A stretch of 64,000 nt of DNA from Ningiella ruwaisensis (GTDB taxonomy: Bacteria; Pseudomonadota; Gammaproteobacteria; Enterobacterales; Alteromonadaceae), in assembly GCF_004798935.1 (NCBI RefSeq), contig NZ_RAHT01000002.1, positions 62,001-126,000 of the forward strand. The letters are read 5' to 3'. Shown here piece after piece: positions 57,836 to 64,000 of the stretch. Below the pieces are notes generated by a model. That model was given only the letters and a program-made list of their open reading frames with translations. It ran no database searches and had not been told where the DNA came from. Positions within the stretch are counted from its first letter, which is position 1. Every line of letters starts with the position of its first letter. Made by a program: the position numbers and the translations under genes.

Positions 57836-59180
57836 CTGCGTCAGGGGCCCTTACCCTCAATCTTTGTCCGATTATGATGGAATCATCTTCACCCAAACCG
57901 TTCCATTCTTTTATTTTATCCATCTTAACGTTGTACTGTATTGAAATACGATACAAATTCTCTTTTGGTTGAACGATGTGAAAGGCATCATCTTCCGCTT
58001 CTTGATTCATACTCAATTCTAAAACAGCGTTGTCTGCTTCCGCCTCTTGCGTACTCGCTTCGCTCACCACATTCTCATAAGCGTCGGATTCTGATACGTC
58101 ATCTAACTCAGGCGCTGTTTCTTTAAATTCTGGCGCTGCATCCTCAAATTGCTCCTGAGTCTTTTCAGCCAAAGTATCAGCACTGAGTTCTTCTGCAACT
58201 ATTGCGGCGTCTTCCACAGAGTCTTCAACTTTAGTAGAGTCTTCAACTTCAATAGAGTCCTCAACTTCAGCAACGCTCTCAGCTTCAACAGAACCCTCAA
58301 CTTGCGCTTCGGTTTTAGAGAGCGTTTCGAGTAACTTTTCTTCTTCTTTCATCTGCTCGGCAGGTGCTACTTGGAATTCACGCTGCTTTCGAGTGATTGT
58401 GCTGGCTGGCTTAAATTTACCCATATTTGCTAAATAAGCTTTGGTGTTTGGATGGTCAGGGTACATCGATTTTAATATTTCCCCGTAACCTACTGCCGTT
58501 TTCGTATCATTCATGCCCTGTGCAATCTGGATTTGCAAATACAAGGTTTCGGGAGACACCTGATTATTTCGCTCATACTTAAATAAGGTGCGTTTGGCAT
58601 CTTCCCATCGTTCTTCGGAAGCGTATAAGTTGGCTAGCAAAAACAAACTTTTTGGACGGGTGGGCTGGTGATTTAGAGCGCTGTTAAAATATTGAATAGC
58701 TTCGTCGATTTGGCCTTGTGATTGGCTGCAAATTGCCAGATTTTCGTATGTTTCCGCTGTAGAGACGTAGTTTCGGTCATTCACTGCCTTGAGAAAGTAG
58801 CCTTTTGCTTCTTCATATTTACTTTGTTGACATAAAAAAGCACCGTAGCTGTTTAATACGTCAGGGTCGTTTTTAGAATAACGCAACGCTTGCTCGTAAC
58901 TTTCTTCAGCACGAGCGGTTTCTTCTACCTGCTGATAGTAAAATGCCATAGCGTAATGTGCCTGCCCGCTTCGTGGTGCAAACTCCAGCGCTTTGTCCAA
59001 ATTAAATTTTGCCTGGCTAAAATTACCGTTTTTTAAATAGGTAAGACCAAGACTGACTCGTGTTTTCGCTGCCTCGTCCGGATCAAATGCGCGTGCGCCT
59101 ATAAAGGAAGGATCCTTTGGCTCAGACACACAGGCGCTCAAACCAAGCAGCGCTATCGCAAGAATTAAAACCCTCAACAT
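57828..59180 (-). CDS. pilF: PilF-type pilotin lipoprotein with a C-terminal LysM domain
   Basis: A 450-residue lipoprotein (lipobox LSAC, Cys17), starting at ATG 59180 with AAGGAGCGAG upstream. Residues about 30-250 are TPR repeats (LGLTYLKNGNFSQAKFNLDKAL; YEQALRYSKNDPDVLNSYGAFLCQ) matching PilF/PilW, which guides PilQ secretin assembly for type IV pili. A long acidic linker (about 270-390) includes repeats of VEDS. The last 45 residues form a LysM-like domain (ENLYRISIQYNVKMDKIKEWN ... IIIGQRLRVR) expected to bind peptidoglycan. Typical PilF is about 250 residues long, so the linker and LysM are an unusual extension. Confidence 0.9.
   Translation of the reverse strand: MLRVLILAIALLGLSACVSEPKDPSFIGARAFDPDEAAKTRVSLGLTYLKNGNFSQAKFNLDKALEFAPRSGQAHYAMAFYYQQVEETARAEESYEQALRYSKNDPDVLNSYGAFLCQQSKYEEAKGYFLKAVNDRNYVSTAETYENLAICSQSQGQIDEAIQYFNSALNHQPTRPKSLFLLANLYASEERWEDAKRTLFKYERNNQVSPETLYLQIQIAQGMNDTKTAVGYGEILKSMYPDHPNTKAYLANMGKFKPASTITRKQREFQVAPAEQMKEEEKLLETLSKTEAQVEGSVEAESVAEVEDSIEVEDSTKVEDSVEDAAIVAEELSADTLAEKTQEQFEDAAPEFKETAPELDDVSESDAYENVVSEASTQEAEADNAVLELSMNQEAEDDAFHIVQPKENLYRISIQYNVKMDKIKEWNGLGEDDSIIIGQRLRVRAPDADE
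58205..58300 (-). repeat. Degenerate 15-base repeats coding the acidic VEDS linker of pilF
   Basis: Several tandem copies of a unit resembling GTTGAAGACTCT/GTTGAGGACTCT encode V-E-D-S with variable residues between. The copies are imperfect. Such repeats can change length by slippage, so the linker may vary between strains. Confidence 0.6.
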
Positions 59181-59236
59181 GGAAACTCGCTCCTTAAACA
59201 CTCAATATCAGATAGCGTATCGGCATTTTTTTTATA

Positions 59237-60430
59237 TTATTCAGTCATTTTGACTGAAATTGGCTGACCTTGCATTTGTTTTTTTAACAAACGTTTTGTC
59301 CGGTCAACAACATCACCTACTAATTGACCACAAGCGGCGTCAATGTCATCACCACGCGTTTTTCTGACTACCACCGTAAAGCCATAGTTCATTAAGACTT
59401 TTGCGAATCTGTCGATGCGCGAATTACTTGAACAGGTGTAGGGCGAGCCGGGATATGGATTAAATGGAATTAAATTAATTTTGCTCGGCGTATCTTTTAA
59501 CACCTTCGCCAATTCATGCGCCTGCTCTGTACTATCATTAATGTGGCTGAGCATTACGTACTCAACAGTAACCTTACCTTGATTAGCGCGAGATTTCGCT
59601 AAATATCGACGCACAGCGGCCAAAAACTCTTCAATGGGATATTTCTTATTGACCGGTACAATTTCATCGCGAAGTTTGTTGTCGGGTGCATGTAAGGAAA
59701 TCGCCAGAGCAACATCAATTTGATCGCCCAATTTATCAAGGGCAGGCACTACACCTGATGTGGATAGTGTCACTCGTCGCTTTGACAGACCAAAGCCAAA
59801 ATCATCTAACATGATATCCATGGCAGGGACGACGTTTTTCAAATTTAATAAGGGTTCACCCATACCCATCATTACAACATTGGTAATGGGTCGTTTACTG
59901 GTATCGTTAGACATGCCAATAAAGGTAGCGACGCGCCAAACCTGCCCAATGATTTCCGCTACGGTTAGATTTCGATTAAATCCTTGCTGTGCGGTTGAGC
60001 AGAAAGTGCACTCAAGCGCACATCCTACCTGTGACGAAACACACAAGGTTGCGCGATCAGTTTCGGGGATCCACACCGTTTCTACTTCTTGCCCGCCATC
60101 TAGCATAATGGCAAATTTGATTGTGCCATCGCTAGCCTGCTGAAACTCGCTTATTTCGGGTGCTCTGATTTCACAATGCTCGTTTAATTTTGCCCGCAAA
60201 ACTTTGTTGAGGTTTGTCATCTTATTAAAATCTGACTCCCCTGCCTGATAAATCCACTTCATCAGTTGATCGGCGCGAAAAGGCTTCTCACCAATTGAGG
60301 CAAAGTAGTCTCTCAAACCCTCACGATTAAAGTTCAGCAGGTTGATTTTTTTTGTTTTATTCGCGTTTAATTGTGAAGGACTGTCAGACGCTTGTACGTC
60401 GTTGGCAGGAGTGATTGTTACAGCAGTCAT
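59237..60430 (-). CDS. rlmN: RlmN, dual-specificity rRNA/tRNA adenine-C2 methyltransferase
   Basis: A 397-residue radical SAM enzyme that methylates A2503 of 23S rRNA and A37 of some tRNAs. The 4Fe-4S motif CxxxCxxC is C137-A-L-E-C141-T-F-C144. The resolving cysteine lies near the C-terminus (DIDAACGQL). GMGEPLLN and [10 protein letters not shown] are further signatures. The first 28 residues are a poorly conserved extension. It lies 56 bases upstream of pilF and after ndk, the usual order. Confidence 0.97.
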   Translation of the reverse strand: MTAVTITPANDVQASDSPSQLNANKTKKINLLNFNREGLRDYFASIGEKPFRADQLMKWIYQAGESDFNKMTNLNKVLRAKLNEHCEIRAPEISEFQQASDGTIKFAIMLDGGQEVETVWIPETDRATLCVSSQVGCALECTFCSTAQQGFNRNLTVAEIIGQVWRVATFIGMSNDTSKRPITNVVMMGMGEPLLNLKNVVPAMDIMLDDFGFGLSKRRVTLSTSGVVPALDKLGDQIDVALAISLHAPDNKLRDEIVPVNKKYPIEEFLAAVRRYLAKSRANQGKVTVEYVMLSHINDSTEQAHELAKVLKDTPSKINLIPFNPYPGSPYTCSSNSRIDRFAKVLMNYGFTVVVRKTRGDDIDAACGQLVGDVVDRTKRLLKKQMQGQPISVKMTE

Positions 60431-60550
60431 GTTCGTTACCTTTTTTTAATGGTGACGCTTTAAAAATAGACACCAAGCTTGTTACAGCGGCAAAATATAA
60501 TTTTCAGGTATTGAGAGGCAAAAGTGGCCAACAAAACCTACAAAAATATA

Positions 60551-60578
60551 GCAAAAAAAGGGAGCAATTGCTCCCTTA
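60551..60578 (-). terminator. Intrinsic terminator of ndk
   Basis: Stem AAGGGAGCAATTGCTCCCTT (a perfect palindrome) on the minus strand, followed by a run of T. It lies about 30 bases after the ndk stop and separates it from rlmN. Confidence 0.85.
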
Positions 60579-60608
60579 ACTACAAAACGTAGTGACGCAC
60601 CTAAATTT

Positions 60609-61040
60609 TTATCGAGTGCGCGGACAAATCTCTTCATCTGAAAAGAAATACGCTATTTCTCGCGCAGCGGATTCTGGCGCATCAGAGCCATGAACCGCAT
60701 TTTCATCAATTGACTCGGCATAATCAGAACGAAGCGTTCCGGCTGCAGCTTCTTTTGGGTTAGTTGCACCCATAATTTCGCGATTTTTAACCACTGCATT
60801 TTCACCTTCAAGCACCTGAACCATTACCGGGCCAGATGTCATAAAGTCAACGAGTGCACCAAAAAAAGGACGCTCTTTGTGTTCCGCGTAAAAACCTTCC
60901 GCTTTTTCTCTGCTTAGGTGAAGCATTTTAGACGCAACGATACGCAAGCCAGCGCTCTCGAAGCGATTATAAATTGCGCCGATTGCGTTTTTAGCAACTG
61001 CATCTGGTTTGATAATTGAAAACGTGCGTTCTAAAGCCAT
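60609..61040 (-). CDS. ndk: Nucleoside diphosphate kinase Ndk
   Basis: A 143-residue enzyme that transfers the gamma-phosphate between nucleoside triphosphates and diphosphates through a phospho-His. The active site NAVHGSD places His117 exactly as in E. coli (143 residues). I start at the ATG at 61040, preceded by AGGA. A start two codons earlier is less likely. It is a single-gene unit with its own terminator, between fdx and rlmN. Confidence 0.98.
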   Translation of the reverse strand: MALERTFSIIKPDAVAKNAIGAIYNRFESAGLRIVASKMLHLSREKAEGFYAEHKERPFFGALVDFMTSGPVMVQVLEGENAVVKNREIMGATNPKEAAAGTLRSDYAESIDENAVHGSDAPESAAREIAYFFSDEEICPRTR

Positions 61041-61192
61041 AATCAAATCCTGTCGTTTAAGTTGTTTAAATCAGTTATTTAAATTCGTTTTGTTTGTTGA
61101 AGAAAGCTTCAGCTGTTCGCTGTGCTTTATTTAACAAAAAGTAGGCGCGCGATTATATGCACTTTCGCGGCAAAAGCCCAATCAAATTTTTA

Positions 61193-61531
61193 TCAATGCT
61201 GCTCAGAAGCATGATTAATTGAATATTTCGGTATTTCTACCACCAAATCTTCGTCTTTGATAATTGCCTGACAACTTAAGCGTGACTCAGGCTCCAACCC
61301 CCAGGCTTTATCTAATAAGTCATCCTCTAACTCATCAGATTCATCCAGCGAATCAAAACCCTCTCTGACAATGACATGACACGTTGTGCAAGCACACACT
61401 TTTTCGCAGGCATGTTCAATGCCAATACCGTTTTTAAGCGCGGTGTCTAATACACTTGTGCCGGTTTCACCTTCTAATACCGCTCCGTCTGGGCAGAGTT
61501 CAGGATGTGGCAAAAATATTATTTGTGGCAT
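61193..61531 (-). CDS. fdx: ISC-system 2Fe-2S ferredoxin Fdx
   Basis: A 112-residue adrenodoxin-type ferredoxin that donates electrons in IscU-based cluster assembly. Ligands follow C-x5-C-x2-C as Cys42, Cys48 and Cys51 (HACEKVCACTTCH), with the fourth near residue 87 (RLSCQA). I start at ATG 61531, giving a length near the E. coli 111. A TTG two codons upstream is not needed. It lies 15 bases after hscA, the last gene of the visible isc operon. Confidence 0.97.
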   Translation of the reverse strand: MPQIIFLPHPELCPDGAVLEGETGTSVLDTALKNGIGIEHACEKVCACTTCHVIVREGFDSLDESDELEDDLLDKAWGLEPESRLSCQAIIKDEDLVVEIPKYSINHASEQH

Positions 61532-61546
61532 ATGCAAGTCCCAATT

Positions 61547-63424
61547 TTAAAGGTCAGATACAGACTGACCTGATAATGCTTCTCGAATAGATTTATCCAT
61601 GCGCCTTGCTGCAAAAGCCTGGCTGATGGCATCTACTTTCTCAATTTGCGATTTTATTGCTTGTGTATCATCGCTTTGCATCAGTTTTTCCAACTGCTGC
61701 AAGCTAAAGTCAATAGCAGCTCGTTCATCTTTTGATAAGAGCTCATCCCCATCAGCCTTTAGTGCGCTTTGCATTCCTTCTAACACCCGCTGAGCCTCCA
61801 CCTGCTGCTCTTTGAGCATGCGTGTTTGCATATCCTCCTGCGCATTGGCCATCGAAGAAGAAAGCATGTCAAGAATTTCGGCTTCTTCCAAGCCGTATGA
61901 GGGTTTTACTTCAATATGTGCCTGCTGGCCGCTGGATTTTTCCATAGCAGTTACGCTTAGCAAGCCATCTGCATCAACCTGAAACGTCACCCGAATGTGG
62001 GCCGCTCCAGCTGCCATGGGAGGAATATCAGTCAAGTCAAATTTGGCCAAAGACCGGCAATGTTCAACGAGCTCACGCTCGCCTTGAAGCACGTGCACCA
62101 TCATTGCCGTCTGCCCATCCTTAAACGTTGTAAATTCCTGGGCTTTAGCAACGGGGATAGTGGTGTTTCGGGGAATGATTTTCTCCACTAGTCCGCCCAT
62201 GGTTTCAATGCCTAGAGACAAAGGCAGCACGTCCAACAAAAGCATATCGGACTCAGGTTTATTGCCTACCAAAATATCCGCCTGAATGCCAGCCCCTATG
62301 GCGACGACTTTATCCGGGTCAATACTGGTAAGCGGATCGCTTTGAAAAAACGCACCAACCTTTTGACGCACTAGAGGAACGCGCGTTGAACCACCTACCA
62401 TTACCACTTCGCTAATGTCATCAATATTCAGCTTTGCATCTTTTAAGGCGCGCTTACAGGTTTTGATGGTTTTCTCAACTAAGGCGTCTATTAAGGCGTC
62501 AAATTGTTTTTTTGTCAGAGAATAGGCGTGCGTTTTATCGCCAAGCGCTAACTGCTTTTCAAAGCTGTCGTTATCGCTAAGATGCTCTTTTATCTGTTTT
62601 GCTGCATCCATTAAGGCACGATGGTGAGCTTTACTGTCTTTTTCACTTAGCGACAAGCGCTCAACTATATCTTTTACAATTGCCAAGTCAAAATCATCAC
62701 CACCTAGCGCAGTATCACCCGCGGTGGCCAATACTTCAAATACGCCTTTATTTAAAGTAAGGATGGATACGTCAAACGTGCCGCCCCCTAAATCAAAGAC
62801 AGCGATACTACCTTGCTTATCATCGGTATTCTCTTTTGAATCTAATCCGTAAGCGATGGCAGCGGCTGTTGGTTCATTCAACAGGCGAAGTACCGTTAAT
62901 CCGGCAAGCTGAGCGGCATCTTTTGTACTTTGTCTTTGCGCATCATCAAAATAGGCAGGAACAGTAATAACCGCGCCGGTAATGTCATCATTTAGTGCGG
63001 CTTCGGCGCGATCTTTCAGCGCTTTGAGAATATCAGAAGAAATTTGAACGGGATTTTTAGCGCCTTGCGCCGTTTTAAATATCGGATTACCGCTTTGATT
63101 CTCAAATTCGTAAGGCAACTCGTTCCAGGTGCTTATTACATCTTGCACACTTCGACCCATGAAGCGCTTCACCGACACAATTGTATTTTGTGGATCTTTT
63201 ACTGCAGCTGCAGTGGCTAGCGAACCAACTTGCACTGCATCAGGCAAATAACGCACGACCGAGGGCAATAGATGCTGACCGTTTTCATCAACAATGGTTT
63301 TTGCTTCGCCGCTTTGCACAACCGACACTAAAGAGTTGGTAGTACCCAAATCGATACCTATACCTATTTTTCGTTCGTGCGGTGCTGCGCTTTGTCCAGG
63401 TTCTGCAATTTGCAGTAATGCCAT
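61547..63424 (-). CDS. hscA: HscA, Hsp70-type chaperone for Fe-S cluster transfer
   Basis: A 625-residue Hsp70-class ATPase specialised for IscU. The nucleotide-binding domain has [14 protein letters not shown] near residues 20-33 and the [12 protein letters not shown] motif. The substrate-binding domain begins near residue 400 ([14 protein letters not shown]). The length (E. coli HscA 616) and the place between hscB and fdx distinguish it from DnaK. Confidence 0.97.
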   Translation of the reverse strand: MALLQIAEPGQSAAPHERKIGIGIDLGTTNSLVSVVQSGEAKTIVDENGQHLLPSVVRYLPDAVQVGSLATAAAVKDPQNTIVSVKRFMGRSVQDVISTWNELPYEFENQSGNPIFKTAQGAKNPVQISSDILKALKDRAEAALNDDITGAVITVPAYFDDAQRQSTKDAAQLAGLTVLRLLNEPTAAAIAYGLDSKENTDDKQGSIAVFDLGGGTFDVSILTLNKGVFEVLATAGDTALGGDDFDLAIVKDIVERLSLSEKDSKAHHRALMDAAKQIKEHLSDNDSFEKQLALGDKTHAYSLTKKQFDALIDALVEKTIKTCKRALKDAKLNIDDISEVVMVGGSTRVPLVRQKVGAFFQSDPLTSIDPDKVVAIGAGIQADILVGNKPESDMLLLDVLPLSLGIETMGGLVEKIIPRNTTIPVAKAQEFTTFKDGQTAMMVHVLQGERELVEHCRSLAKFDLTDIPPMAAGAAHIRVTFQVDADGLLSVTAMEKSSGQQAHIEVKPSYGLEEAEILDMLSSSMANAQEDMQTRMLKEQQVEAQRVLEGMQSALKADGDELLSKDERAAIDFSLQQLEKLMQSDDTQAIKSQIEKVDAISQAFAARRMDKSIREALSGQSVSDL

Positions 63425-63475
63425 GACTTACCCTTTATTTATTCGTTTAATGCGTGATTTGATCGATTTAAGCGC

Positions 63476-64000
63476 TCAGTCATCTTCTAAAACTTGTTCT
63501 TTTCTAAGTTGCGCTTCCGACTCTAATTTAAGTAAAAACTTAAGCTTTGTAAGCGTTTGTGCAGCTTGATGGTTTGCATCATCTGTTTGCGTAGCAAGCT
63601 GACTTCTAACTTGTTCAATGTAATGTGTTGTGAGGTCGTTTATGTCAGATTCAAGTGCCGCAAAGTCACTGGACGATTCTGCCTCGGCCAGTTGCTCTCT
63701 GAGCTGCATCTGTTGCATCAAAAAATCGGTATCTCCCATGGTTTGTTGTTCATCCGCTAATTTATAAGCGCGTAAACTAAGTAAGTGCTCTCCACGTTTA
63801 ACCGGTGATTGCAACACAGAATAGGCATCATTAACCTGCGCGTTCTTCTGCAGATAGAGTCGCTTTTCCTGATCGCTGGCGTTAACGAAGCGGTCTGGAT
63901 GAGTAATTTTTTGAAGCAATTGATATTGGGCTTTGAGTTTTTGTAAATCAATGTCGAATTGCTCAGGTAAATTGAACAAATCAAAATAATTCGTGATCAC
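63476..64000 (-). CDS. hscB: HscB, J-domain co-chaperone of HscA (start may lie outside window)
   Basis: At least 174 residues. The J domain contains the HPD motif (H34-P-D36) and NYFDLFNLPEQFDID, and the C-terminal IscU-binding domain is complete. The frame is open to the right edge. A GTG exactly at 64000 could be the start and would give nearly the E. coli length (171), but an upstream ATG outside the window cannot be excluded. It is followed by hscA after 51 bases and recruits IscU to HscA. The upstream isc genes should lie beyond 64000. Confidence 0.93.
   Translation of the reverse strand: MITNYFDLFNLPEQFDIDLQKLKAQYQLLQKITHPDRFVNASDQEKRLYLQKNAQVNDAYSVLQSPVKRGEHLLSLRAYKLADEQQTMGDTDFLMQQMQLREQLAEAESSSDFAALESDINDLTTHYIEQVRSQLATQTDDANHQAAQTLTKLKFLLKLESEAQLRKEQVLEDD

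Overview
The window reads as a chromosomal segment of a marine-type gammaproteobacterium, most likely from the Alteromonadales. This is inferred from gene content and order: ribF-ileS-lspA-fkpB-ispH followed by type IV pilus minor pilins, tig-clpP-clpX-lon-hupB-ppiD, hscB-hscA-fdx-ndk-rlmN-pilF-rodZ-ispG-hisS-yfgM-bamB-der, and an Arg-His-Leu-Pro tRNA run. Base composition is moderately AT-rich. I see no insertion sequence, prophage, integrase or CRISPR array. Nearly everything is core genome.

Layout. 1-2.4 kb: a ygfX-like partial gene and sdhE (minus) divergent from ygfZ and slyD (plus). 2.7-4.9 kb: a beta-barrel outer-membrane protein, then glnB and nadE. 5.0-12.9 kb: an orphan GspH/FimT pseudopilin, then the minor-pilin operon read leftward as pilV-pilW-pilX-pilY1, with pilE after a hairpin. 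13.0-20.4 kb: ispH, fkpB, lspA, ileS, ribF and murJ. 20.7-21.4 kb: rpsT and a 56-residue membrane protein. 21.4-29.9 kb: the proteostasis block ppiD, hupB, lon, clpX, clpP, tig, with a good heat-shock promoter match before lon. 30.2-31.1 kb: a small membrane protein and five tRNA genes behind one strong promoter. 31.3-37.3 kb: folD, a DUF1415 gene, trmO, proS, a metallo-beta-lactamase-fold hydrolase and pldA. 37.3-43.9 kb: the least understood part, an M48 metallopeptidase, a DUF898 membrane protein and a 1369-residue repeat protein with membrane anchors. 44.1-50.6 kb: guaA and guaB, xseA, an unknown exported protein and a PH-domain protein. 50.6-64 kb: der to hscB.

How it fits together. PilV, PilW, PilX, PilY1, PilE and the PilF pilotin (near 58 kb) belong to type IV pilus assembly. 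Trigger factor, ClpXP, Lon, PpiD, SlyD, FkpB, YfgM, BamB and HscAB/Fdx cover folding, proteolysis, envelope protein quality control and Fe-S assembly. IspG and IspH are the two last Fe-S enzymes of the MEP isoprenoid pathway. GuaB and GuaA make GMP. GlnB next to NadE suggests nitrogen control of NAD synthesis.

I did not find a clear-cut new multi-gene system. The most unusual items are the 1369-residue predicted beta-helix membrane protein with its M48/DUF898 neighbours, a PilY1 whose von Willebrand domain is split by a duplicated beta-sandwich, a PilF pilotin fused to a LysM domain, and the nadE-glnB pair whose stop and start codons abut.
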